Below, piece by piece: positions 34,583-44,399 of a stretch of DNA of 64,000 nucleotides (position 1 is the stretch's first letter; each line of letters starts with the position of its first letter). This DNA comes from Ophioderma brevispina (taxonomy: Eukaryota; Echinodermata; Ophiuroidea; Amphilepidida; Ophiodermatidae). The notes under the pieces were generated by a model. The model had not been told where the DNA came from and made no database searches. It worked only from the letters and a program-made list of their open reading frames with translations. A program made the position numbers and the translations under genes. The stretch covers positions 124,001 to 188,000 of the forward strand of contig JAMKCH010035833.1 of the NCBI GenBank assembly GCA_023653785.1, given 5' to 3'.

Positions 34583-35217
34583 GGCTGGTATTCTGAAAGG
34601 GAGTCTATAACTTTAGACCCGGGTTTAAACCAGGGTTAGTCCTACACAAGTGGACCTTATTTCCTTCCAACATACTCTAAAAAATGTGCTGTAATGAGTG
34701 AGAAAATTACTCATGGATAGGCCGGAACCATTCATGAGGAATTTTCTCACCCGCTGCATTTAACTTTCACAGTATTTTGAAAGGAAAAAAGGTCCACTCA
34801 TGTAAGACTAATCCTGGTTTAAAGACACTATCAGTGATTTGAAAAATATTTGAAATTTGCAGGAATAACTTCAGAGTGAAGGATAAGTCTGAACAATTCT
34901 CATAAGTTACCTTTTCCAGCTGTAGAATTGACAGAAAAGGAAGAAAACAACAGTGTTCCAAGATACGATTCTCCATTCAATTACGTGTTGTAGTAAGTGT
35001 CCGAACGGACAGTAATGACTAAAATCTCCGATTCTGTCCTTATTAGGTTGCTTCTGGTCTTATCATTTGCAGGGTATGTTAGGCTACCTGTACTTGTTAC
35101 ATACATGCAAAAATCTGATTTTTGATGATTTTTTCGATTTGCTGATTTAGCAATTAAATCACTGATAGTGTCTTTAAGCCCAAGTCTAAAGTTGGACTCC
35201 CTTTCAGAATACCAGCC
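34583..35217. mobile_element. GGCTGG fold-back MITE, copy 4, interrupted
   Basis: Left half ggctggtattctgaaaggga to cctggttt; right half gcccaagtctaaagttggac to ccctttcagaataccagcc. Both match the 17385-17663 copy. They are separated by the family C TTAA MITE at 34823-35173, so this element was present first. Confidence 0.82.
34823..35173. mobile_element. TTAA-flanked MITE, family C, copy 2 (nested)
   Basis: A 351-bp element with ends AGACACTATCAGTGATTT and, inverted, the same sequence plus aattgct. It is flanked by TTAA at 34819-34822 and 35174-35177. It interrupts the GGCTGG element at a TTTAA that is uninterrupted in the copy at 17385-17663. The ~95% similar ends suggest this copy is relatively young. 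Confidence 0.9.
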
Positions 35218-36229
35218 TGAAACACCACTGATATGTGATCATTTCAGTGGGATTAGTGTTAATCATTTAGAAATAGGGTTACAGGTTGGGAAACCTTATT
35301 CTACGCACAAACTGTACAGCGTGTCCCGAAAAAATGCAATCCTATAAGTTGGTGCTATAATTTCAAAATTATTTTAAAAATTTTGAATTTGTATTATATT
35401 TATAAAGCCTTACTAATTTTCTCCATATACTGTTCAATTTTCAGCTGATTGCTTATTGGTTTGTTCTCCAAGTTTGACTGTTGAATACACAATCAAAGCG
35501 TGCTTAAGGACGTATGATGTTTGTTTTATTTCTCTTCTCCTGTACCTCTTTCGTTATTTCACATCTTTATTTTTGGTTCCAATTAACTCGGTTAAGATTT
35601 TCAACTAAATTATTAAATATTTATAGACAACTGTCTTTGACAAAAAGGGAAATGTTCTCTGTTCAAAATGAAATCTGTCATAGCATTGTATAACTCACGT
35701 AGTAGTTTCCTGGTGATGGTAATTTGTTTGTTTGTTGTTGTTTTCGATTAAGGTTCAAACGATATAATCAGATTGGATATCATATAGGGCCGATATTACA
35801 CACATCGGTAATAAAATATCGGAATCGGCACAAAAAGGCTTCCTTACGATTTTTGAGAGAAACCAAAACTTCAGCCAGCAGCGTCTCTTTTTATGCTGAA
35901 ATTGATGTTTGGTTTCTTTTAATCCATCTTAGAATTAGTATTTTTTATAAATGCAACAAGAAGAAAAATCATAATTGAATACATACTTAATCAGAATGTC
36001 AAAAAGAGAAACAGGTGAAATGTTAATTTGTGTTAAAAATAACCCCATACAGCTAAAAAAAAAAGAAAAGCCAATAGCTGTTAAAAAATTACAGTACTTA
36101 TACTTCTTTGATAGTTTTAAATTTCTTGGATAACCTTATATTTAACCGATTGCATTAACCATGGGAAATTATTGGTTGATCTCAACCTCAACCTCATATA
36201 AATCATCCTCATATCCAAGTCTCATCAAA
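35218..36229. other. Intronic; no exon seen
   Basis: acagcgtgtcccgaaaaaat at about 35319 resembles a mariner-type terminus, but no partner end was found. A CCGATA-containing fragment lies at 35785-35830. Nothing else was recognised. Confidence 0.4.
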
Positions 36230-36650
36230 ATTTTCACAGCTGTTTGAAGGTCTCATTTATTATAACAAAACCAGAATAAAACAAAAAATTATCAACGACG
36301 AAACAGTTGTGACAACTGATTAGTTATTTGTCCAAACAACAATAGAATGTGCAAATTTCACAACATTTCATTACGGGACAAATATGATAGTGAAACATAG
36401 TTTCAATGTCTCTCTATGGATATAAAGGGCCCCCTAAATAGGGGTGCTATAACACCACAATTTATACCCTTTGTAGGTCTATATGGCAAGATTCCCATAA
36501 TTGATTTTTCTGACGCTTGCATTTCCTACTTAAATCAGTTGTTAAAATTGTGTCACCACTGCTTACATTTGTTCTAAAAAAGAAAGAGACAATGTGCATG
36601 GGTGTTTAAACAGCTGTGTTCTATCAACTCACAGCTGTTTGTGAATTAAT
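36230..36650. repeat. Dispersed repeat, copy 2
   Basis: Same blocks and orientation as 27890-28310, ending catgggtgtttaaacagctg. It is followed by a short SINE-tail fragment (caatgacttgtggctacg then tttagaagaagtg), like the end of the 7232-7654 SINE. The ORF next to copy 1 is absent here. Confidence 0.68.
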
Positions 36651-37374
36651 TGGTAATAAGCCATACCAATGACTTGTGGCTACGTTTAGAAGAAGTGAAT
36701 AATGCTATACATACCACCGCCATCAGTCCACCTCGGTGCCAGCGATCTTCCAAACGATATATTGGTGTGGAATTAGAGTCTGTTGAACGCGCACGTAAAT
36801 TGAAACTGGTGACCAGATACCAAATCTGAAGAAGGTGCGGAATCACCCTCAGCTAGTTCATTAGTTTCAGTATTATCTATGCTATTTGTTCCGTGCAATG
36901 GAGCTTTATTTATATAAAACAAAACATATATCACACAAAAATACAATATATACAATTACAATAACCATTTTTTTTTTTTTTATTATGCTGTAAATTCCAC
37001 CGATTGATTTTTTGTCACAATTTCTTCTCAAAAAAAAAAAATTAGGCCAAATAAAAAAAGATGAGTGTCTGTGTACCCGGCCCGCATCAAAAAGTTGTTT
37101 TGTTAAAAAGCAATAAAAATTAGGACAGAGTCCCAAAAGATAGGTCATCCGGTTGTGGTCCAAGAATATATTACGCTGTAATTACACTGATTTTTTGTCA
37201 CAATTTCTATTCTTGAAAAAAAAACCAATAAGGCCACATAAAAATAATGAGTTTCTTGTCCCCGTGCATCAAAAAGTGTTTTGTTACAAAACAATCAAAA
37301 TAAGGACAGCAGTCCCAAAAGGTCGTCCGATTACGTGTTGTCAAAGAATAAGAGAGGAATATATAACTCTATAA
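36651..37374. other. No exon seen; a ~190-bp imperfect duplication
   Basis: The segments around 37005-37150 and 37190-37330 share ttttttgtcacaatttct, catcaaaaagt, gttttgttaaaaa/gttttgttacaaa and ggacagagtcccaaaag variants. This is a direct duplication adjoining the satellite to the right. Homopolymer A and T runs are frequent. Confidence 0.5.
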
Positions 37375-38425
37375 AGTGATCCATCGCTGCACTAAAAAGC
37401 TAAAGTAGTTAATTGCAAAAAGTGCCAACCAAAAAGGGTATATAGAGGAGTATGACCCTAAGTGACCCTGAATGGACCATGACCTCCTCATAAATTACCC
37501 CACATAAACCCCTTGTCTTAATGTATAAGAATTTACCGAGCGTGAACTTGATCCATCACTGCACTAAAAAAGTACAGTAAGTTGATTAAAGTGACTCCAA
37601 AGGTGTATACTAGGGGAATATAAGACCCCTAAAGTCATCCCTTAAGACCTTTGACCTCCTCATTTGTTAACCCACATAAGACCCCTGTCTCAATGTATAA
37701 GCATATTAAGTATGAACTTGATAAAAATCACTGACTAAAAGTTAACAAGTATGTTGAAAAAAAAAGTGTCACTGAAAGGTGTATATCTAGAGGAATTAGA
37801 CTTTAACAGGGGAGGGGTGGCCAAGAAATCCCAATTTCAGAAGTCGCATTGGTTTAACACGTAAAAGCGAAATCTTGACGAAAAATCTGAATTTTTTTAT
37901 GTTGTCAAGGTATTTTCTTATTCCAAAACCGTTGGAGTTGACGAATCCAACTGCACTAGAAGGGTTATTTCTGAATTTTTTCTATTAATAACGAACAAGG
38001 ACGAGGTCGTATGTAGGTCATGACAACACCCATATGAATGACCCACATATCAAAGCCACCCAAAATTGGTTTTCGTTGACTCCGTTTGCTGTAATTCTTT
38101 TGACATTTTGGTGATGAATTGTGGACTTTAAGTGACCCCTGAAGGACTTATGACCTCAGGTTTTATCCACATAAAATTGTATCAATGTTTAAGCATACAA
38201 AGTATGTTGATCCATTACTGCACATAAAAAGACAGTATGTTGAACAAAGGTCACCCAAAAGGTGTATACTAGAGGAATATTTATAAGTGACCCCTCTGAA
38301 TGACCTTTGACCGCCTCAGCTGTTACCCACATAAGACCCCTTCTTGTCTCAATGCTCCATACTGCCACTAAAAAGTAACGGAAGATGAAAACAGTGTCAA
38401 CAAAAGGTGTATACTAAATGTTTTG
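37375..38425. repeat. ~185-bp satellite, five units, with hAT insertion
   Basis: Units share gatccatcactgcactaaaa, aaaggtgtatactagaggaa, aagtgacccctgaatgacct and acccacataagacccctt. The third unit is split by the hAT MITE at 37807-38123. A CA-repeat follows at 38432-38481. Confidence 0.78.
37807..38123. mobile_element. hAT-type MITE, copy 2 (right end eroded)
   Basis: Starts CAGGGGAGGGGTGGCC and shares agcgaaatcttgacgaaaaa, ccaaaaccgttggagttgac and ataacgaacaaggacgaggt with 15309-15627. It is flanked by an 8-bp duplication GACTTTAA (37799-37806; 38124-38131). The target lies in a satellite whose other units show the uninterrupted site. The right terminal repeat is missing although the TSD persists. 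Confidence 0.8.
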
Positions 38426-38431
38426 TTGGAC

Positions 38432-38481
38432 ACACACACACACACAGATGCACACCAGACCACACACACACACACACAGAA
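38432..38481. repeat. CA microsatellite
   Basis: Two runs of (CA)n separated by gatgcacaccagac, at the end of the satellite. Confidence 0.85.
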
Positions 38482-38940
38482 ATCATACCAACATAAGGCC
38501 TTCTAATTGCACATTGGACTACCTAAAAAGATGAAAAATTGATTTTTATTTCAGTACACAAAAAACAATGACATAGCACAATTTTAAATGAAATAAGAAC
38601 AATGTGGACATATGGTGGTTTGCATATATAGAAGGTCTTCCGAAAAGACACTAAATCTATCGGCTTGGGGGAAACTGTTGTTTTGGGGAAAAGGCAAAAA
38701 AGAAAGTGCCCTCATCCTCCTTTTTGAAAAAGTTCGGATGAGAAACGAATAATGTTTTTTACTTGGCCTAAGACGGCCACTTAGCAGCTTTGAGTGAAAA
38801 TTGCATGTAGCACATAAAAATTTGCCAATGTGAGTTTGTTTCGGCCAGCTATATACTCTTTGGTAAGCTAAAATTGAATAATGAAAAAAACATGTTTAAG
38901 GTCAATGGCAATGCCAATCATGCAATGTATAAATTCTATC
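38482..38940. other. Intronic; nothing recognised
   Basis: No repeat, ORF or exon supported. Confidence 0.4.
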
Positions 38941-39395
38941 AATAACAAAAAAATACCGTAAAAACTAGATTGTAATATTTTTACTTTAAGCTTACAAAAA
39001 GAATACCGTAAAAACTAGATTAAATATTTTTACTTTAAGCTTAGGTAGGATAATCAGCTATTACGCTCACCCAGAAAAATCACTAAAATCAGATTTGGCT
39101 CAACCAATTCATTTGGAAATTGGTTCATATAAAGAATAACCTTTGTCATCTTTTTCAAATTTCAAGTGGCTAGTTTTCATTTACATTTTTATTTGTGAGA
39201 ATTTTTTCCATTTTGCACTGTGCCAAATTTTAGCCAAAAAATCACTCTCTTCCATAAAAATATTCCCCTTCCTATCATAATTCACCATGACAAGTATTAG
39301 CTAAACCCTTCATGTATACAACATATCAGTAACAAAAAGGATACCTTAAAAATAAGATTGTAATATTTTTACTTTAAACAAATTAAAAAATACCG
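38941..39395. repeat. Short direct repeats with an embedded family D fragment
   Basis: ataccgtaaaaactagatt then atatttttactttaagctta occurs at about 38950 and 39003, with a weaker third copy near 39348. Between them, 39045-39240 matches the family D element of 7.1-8.0 kb (ggtaggataatcagctatta) but lacks the right end. Confidence 0.6.
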
Positions 39396-40106
39396 TAACC
39401 ATTCAAGTATAAGCCCACCCCCCAAAAGGAAGAATTTACTTCAAAATAGGGGTGGGCTTATGCCCGGGGAGGGCTACAACTGGGAGCAAAAATCAGATAC
39501 AAATTGCAATATCATTTCAAGAGCATTATTATTTACCATGATAACACTTAATGTACACTTTATTGGTAGCAGTATTAAACATTAAAGTATAAAAAGTTCA
39601 TTTTCCCATCACATTCTCAAAGTAAAATTAAAAAAATTATGAGCAAACAATGTACGCCTGTTTCGATTTGTCATGTTCATCAGGGTGGGCAAAAGGCCTG
39701 TCGTGCAGTGATAAATGATTTTTTCCATTTTATGGGGGACCTAATAGCAAAGTTAAATACTGCTGAAAGGTCTTTAAATAATATAAAGCACTAACTGCAT
39801 GCCTGGGAACATGAAAACAGGCAAAAAAATCCAAGATACCATGCCCCTAAAAGTTGGGGCCCTCTTTTGTGGTTCGCATGAAAACGTCTCTGAATTACCC
39901 AAACTTTGATGATGCGCCATGTAGTAGAAATAGAGACTTCAAGCTTTTTGCATCTTAAAGATTACCCTTTAAAGATATCAGAAATGTTAAAATTAATAGT
40001 TTTGTATTTTTGCTTTCTTCACATTTGAATATATGCATAGAGATAATCAAGCCACATTTTTTTTACATTATGGTATCTCTATCCCTACCATGCAGCCCAT
40101 AGTACA
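39396..40106. repeat. Small GGGGTGGGCTTA element, then unannotated
   Basis: 39393-39475 begins accgtaaccattcaagtata then agcccaccccc, and ends in the partial inverse, aggggtgggcttatgcc. This short fold-back looks like the end of a DNA transposon. From 39476 to 40106 nothing was recognised. Confidence 0.45.
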
Positions 40107-40547
40107 CAGTGGCATAGCCAGATGTGACGGGGGGGGGGGGGGAGATTTAGAGATTTCCCAATTTCTGTACCTGCTTGGGGATGATTAATGTACGAAGGGT
40201 GGGGGCCAGGAATGATACCCCGATGGGAGTCCAGTGGGCTGAGTCCCGTAAGGTCCTGGGTTATTCCATTTTAGAAGCTAAAAAATTAGTGTGTCAGAGC
40301 ACAATTTCTGCTTTTTCTTTCTTTTTCCATTCTCCCTTCCTCTTTCTCTTCTTCCCTCCTTTTCTTCTCTTTTCAATTCCCCATTCTCTTCTTCCCTCTT
40401 TTTCTCTCTTCTTTCCCTCTTTTTCTTCTTCCCTCTTTTTCTTTTTTTCTCTTCTCCCTTTTTCCCTTCACATTTTTGGATCTCCTTCCCAATTTATTGT
40501 GTGGGGGTCAGCTCCCCCACCCCCCCACCCCATTGGCTACACCACTG
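40107..40547. mobile_element. TIR element with long polypyrimidine tract
   Basis: The left end, CAGTGGCATAGCCAGATG, faces the right end, attggctacaccactg. The interior has a G-run (40128-40142), then an almost pure C/T tract of about 170 bp (40305-40485), then a C-run. The ends recall CAGTGGCGTAGCCA-type DNA transposons of invertebrates. The target duplication is not clear. Long ORFs here translate the CT tract and are not genes. Confidence 0.65.
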
Positions 40548-41464
40548 GTAGTGCGCCCTGAAAATGGCATTTAACACAAAACACACACCGGGGTTTACTC
40601 CCATGGCATGCACCCTGTTTGACCAGTCTGTAACCTTTGTGGTTTTAATATATATCAATGAGTACGAGTCTATGAGATTCATGTAATAGACACATTTGTT
40701 GATTAAAGTTAAGGTAAAGTTACAGATTACCTGGCTGTCTTTAGCCTCTTATTAATGTGCATGTATGTTATTTTTATGTGTAAAATATCTCTCTATTTTT
40801 CCAATGGCCTAGATATCATTTGAGCAAGGCAAATTTAAGAAATTTCATATTTTGTGAAAATGTGCCAGCCTTGAGTGCCGCTTTAAAATGGCACTTTGCT
40901 GCACTCTTGTCGTATACACAGTAAAAGTTGCTATCCCTACCACGCGAAGTTCAGGTAATTTTAGCAACTTTTTCATGTGGACCACAGAGGGGCATGAAAA
41001 TCTGGATTGTTTGCCAGTTTCATGGTCACAGGTATGTAGTTAGTATATTAAGATCATTAAAGACCCTTAAGCATCTTGCCATTGGGTCCCTATAAAATGA
41101 AAAAAAAAAATTTTTCACTAAACGACAGGCCATTCTACCCCCCAAATGAAAACGAAAGGAGTAACATCAAAATGCTGATGATTATATCCCTGTTGAGACC
41201 CAAATGGTCAATAGCTCTATGTAATACAAAGATCAGAACTGATTTAGTTGTGGAGATAATAGAATAACATACCGTTAAAATGGCACTTAAAAATGCACAT
41301 TTGTCACCTAATATTACCCAATTTTGCTCAAGGTTACAACATTTTTACGGGACCTTTTACCACAAAAAAAAAAAACATCCCTGAGCAGAGTTAGAGCAAA
41401 ATGCACGATGTATAGTGAACTCCCTTGCTGTTTTGGCATATAAACCTTACTAAATCATTCATAT
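40548..41464. other. Intronic; nothing recognised
   Basis: AT-rich sequence without a supported exon, repeat or ORF. Confidence 0.4.
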
Positions 41465-42100
41465 AGTCTAGCAGATTACATGGGTTCCCATGCATCCCCT
41501 TAAAACTAAATTTACATGATTTTTAGAATCTCTACGACATATACTTAAAGAATTTAGATGTTACCCAAATCAAATATTGTCCCACGGGGTCCGTTGGGTG
41601 GCCATCTTGGATCCAAAGAGATCCGTCATATAAAATGGTTTGATTGAGTTGATAAGTATCTCAAATGATTTGTCTCATCATAAGGAATCAGAAAATATAT
41701 ACTTTGGCATATTTGTGATATTCAGTTGCAGAGATATGGGTGAAAATGTGATAAAGGTCATTGCATTTTTGATTCGTCAATGTACAGGGGCCTAACTTTC
41801 AAAATGCATGGATCTTGACAAATTTGGTATCAAATTGTAGCTATGAGCAACTCTGTAGCTGAACATCACAGATATGCTAAACTATATATTTTCTGATTCC
41901 TTATGATGAGACGAATCATTTGAGACACTTTTCAACTAAATTGAACTACTTTGTTCGATTAATCCCTCTTAATCCAAGATGGCCACCAAACGGACCCTGT
42001 GGGACAATATTTGATTTTGGTAACATGTCATAGATTCTAAAAATCATGTTAGATTTTAGTTTTAAGGGGGTGCATGGGAACCCATATAATCTGCTAAACT
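41465..42100. repeat. 636-bp fold-back with ~250-270-bp arms
   Basis: The left arm (41465-41736) and right arm (41850-42100) are inverted copies. Shared blocks include gcagattacatgggttccc, aatattgtcccac, ccatcttggat, ctcatcataaggaatcagaa and tgatattcagttgcagag. By eye, arm identity is about 85%. It encodes nothing and sits in an intron of the Ig-domain gene. Confidence 0.88.
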
Positions 42101-42444
42101 AATAATTGTAGTGTGTAACATGTTGAAATCAGTTTTGACAGTTATCTTAAAAATCTTTGACTTTTAGATATAAAAATGTATTACCGACCCCGCATAATAT
42201 GTGGCCATTGCACACATTTTGAATGGTTGCACAACCTCCTAAGTCCAATGGTTCTGTAGATACAGTCAATAGTACTTTGTTCAAAAAGTGGCATGACCCC
42301 ACAAAAAGGGGCGTGGCCATTTCAGCTATTTCGGCGTCAGTGGGAATTATGTTACCATCCAAATATTGTTCCCGGACCTTCAATTAGTGGATCCTAAAGA
42401 GTTTAGCTCTGGACATAAATTGCATACAAAACCGCCATGAGCTA

Positions 42445-42690
42445 CTAGAGTATTTAGACATCACTATGAGGTACAATATGCTCATCCACCAAGGACACAG
42501 TTCAATGGGTTGTACTTGTACATACATTGACATGAACTAACTGTGTGTAATCTGGGTATCATATATCATACCCAAAAGCCAGGGGGTGTATTTTCTTAAT
42601 ACATTGGTGAATGAAGGCTACTGAACTGTGTCAAGGGAATTGAGACTTTACTAGCTCATAGCGCATGTCCTCTGAGGCTATTTTCAGGCA
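42445..42690 (-). repeat. Dispersed repeat, copy 2 (inverted)
   Basis: Reverse complement of 4260-4485, sharing gtacttgtacatacattgac, ggtatcatatatcataccca and ccagggggtgtattttctta. Confidence 0.7.
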
Positions 42691-42859
42691 TTTTTTTTCA
42701 ATATTTAAATGTCATTTTGAGTCCTGTAGAAAAGTAATTTAAAAAAAAGACCTTGTTACAGTTTTATGGCCATATGTCAAAAAAATTATGACCCCAAATA
42801 TTAAGGATAGGATACCTGGAAGAAAATGACAGCCCCTTAAAGTGCACAGAAAAACTTAC

Positions 42860-42971
42860 GTAGAACAGTGAGATCAATAGCGTTCATGACGGTTGCCGAG
42901 TTTGTGGTACCCGATCTATCTTCAAAAGTACACCAGTAGCGAGCATCATCATCATACACTAAGTTATCGAT
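42860..42971 (-). CDS. Ig-domain exon, C-terminal half (YWC motif)
   Basis: The acceptor is cattcaacag before ATCGAT (phase 0); the donor is GTTCTAC|gtaagt (phase 1). It encodes 37 codons: IDNLVYDDDARYWC, then TFEDRSGTTNSATVMNAIDL and TVL. DDDARYWC is the classic Ig F-strand pattern (D-x-A-x-Y-x-C), and AIDLTVL is a G strand. It follows exon piece 43687 in frame to form most of one Ig domain (C, Trp, ..., YWC). V-set-like, from an extracellular protein; the family is not named. Confidence 0.8.
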
Positions 42972-43116
42972 CTGTTGAATGGGTAAACATATTTATAGTT
43001 AAAATTACTTTGAAACTTGTTGCAGTGACCTTTTGAAACTATTGGCTTTTAAAAACCCTATATTACAAATGTTGTTGTTGTCAAGTGATGGCATACAAAA
43101 TATGAAGGCACGCATG

Positions 43117-43251
43117 CAGTGCTCGATTTAGAGGGGTTTTACATGCACAAATGCATGTAACTTTGTCTCTGTGCATACAGAATTTTCCCTGTGCATGTAA
43201 AATTTTGTATTTTTCAGCCCATGTAAATTTTATTTTCTAAATCGAGCCCTG
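43117..43251. mobile_element. Intronic hAT MITE with TSD CACGCATG (135 bp)
   Basis: Starts CAGTGCTCGATTTAGA and ends tctaaatcgagccctg. It is flanked by a perfect 8-bp duplication CACGCATG (43109-43116; 43252-43259). The interior has inverted tacatgcacaaatgcatgta. It lies in the intron between two Ig exon pieces. Confidence 0.88.
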
Positions 43252-43290
43252 CACGCATGATACCAAGAGTGATAAGTACAGGTGACTGTG

Positions 43291-43621
43291 GTAAGGCATA
43301 AAAATATGTTTGTTTGGCATTTTTTTTTAAGATCTCAATGTTTTACTCTAAAATGAATACAAGCTGCTACTATTTAAAGCTTTTTTCAATGACATAGCAA
43401 AGATCTTTATTTTACTTGATGTAGTTGCTTTGTTGTCCTGTTTTGTTATTTTTTTGTCTGTGTGTTGGTAAAAACATTTGTTCTTAATTGTGGATGAAAA
43501 TAATGGGTCGGTCGGCAAAATATTTTTTTTATTTTGTGCTAGTTGCATAAAAACTTTTGAGTCGGCAGGTTTTTTAGGGTCGGTCGGGTTACGCCAAACA
43601 AACAATTTTTTTATGCCTAAC
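43291..43621. mobile_element. TIR element with GGTCGGTCGG words (331 bp)
   Basis: Ends gtaaggcataaaaatatg then tttgtttggc and, inverted, ttaggcataaaaaaattg then tttgtttggc. gggtcggtcgg occurs twice internally. No target duplication was identified. It is in the same intron as the hAT MITE. Confidence 0.65.
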
Positions 43622-43686
43622 ATGTCCAAGATGATCCCCTAGACTTTTAAGTCTGCAACTTTTTACATGCTCATAGAATGGCTCAC

Positions 43687-44178
43687 CTGTCTCATGGGAT
43701 CAACAGCTTTACATGATTCTCCAAACCATGAGTACTGAGCTCTATCACATCTTCTTCTTCTTAGCGTGTCCACAAGTCATTAGTAATGGCTTGTGGTGGT
43801 GTCAGGATTTATTCAACTGAGTAAGCTGATTCGGGGCCGTGTGTATCCATGATACGGACGCTCCTAACATGGCCCGCTGCATGTTGAGACTGGGGGCGGA
43901 TTGGGAACAGTCAGGGGTTTACACCGGCTACTCTTATTCGACACTGACTGCGACGTACATGTACAGTTGTGACTCTCTGTACACGGGACCGACGGCTTAA
44001 CATGCCCTCCGAAGGACGGGATCCTTTCATGATTCAGTTGCCCAATTCCAAGTGAACCGTGGAGGAGAGCGGTATTCTGTATTTAATCATTAGCTCGTAT
44101 AAAGATTCAATCCAGAATTGAGCACCCGAATAAATCCAGCAATTGACCCCACGGATTTGAACCCTCTATTACATATAC
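43687..44178 (-). pseudogene. Ig-domain exon piece split by a SINE
   Basis: The exon 3' part (43687-43750) encodes CDRAQYSWFGESCKAVDPMR and ends CAG|gtgagc in phase 0, joining 42860-42971. YSWF matches the Ig C-strand tryptophan region. The 5' part was separated by a SINE (43751-44163). Upstream of it, 44164-44178 preserves GTATATGTAATAGAG after a possible acceptor (tttatggtgag), with a ctctaac branch-like motif. If rejoined across the duplication, the exon would be phase 1 in, phase 0 out. As it stands the insertion breaks the exon, unless splicing uses an acceptor in the SINE tail. Confidence 0.6.
43751..44163 (-). mobile_element. tRNA-derived SINE inserted in an Ig exon
   Basis: Reverse-orientation copy of 7232-7654. 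The minus strand has GGTTCAAATCC (B box) near its start, and ends tgtggacacgctaagaagaa then gaag. It is flanked by an 11-bp duplication with one difference (ATGTAATAGAG at 44164-44174; ATGTGATAGAG at 43740-43750). It carries a homologous body of the same length. Confidence 0.85.
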
Positions 44179-44399
44179 CTCACCATAAACCAAAGCATGT
44201 TAGAGAAAATTCCAGAATCACATACCATTTTTTTTCTAGATCATGATCCGTGCAATATATTAAGAACAAGAAAACATTTTCTTCAACTCAACCCATACAA
44301 AGTTTGGTATAACTTGAAGCGATATTTTAATGGGGAAATTTTAAAGGTGCATCAATGATTGCAGTACACCCATCAATGGGATGGTTAGGGAATGAATAG

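Noticed and set aside
40175..40561. 128-residue ORF rich in Ser/Phe/Leu
   Set aside because: It translates a C/T-only tract inside a transposable element; the composition fully explains the absence of stops.
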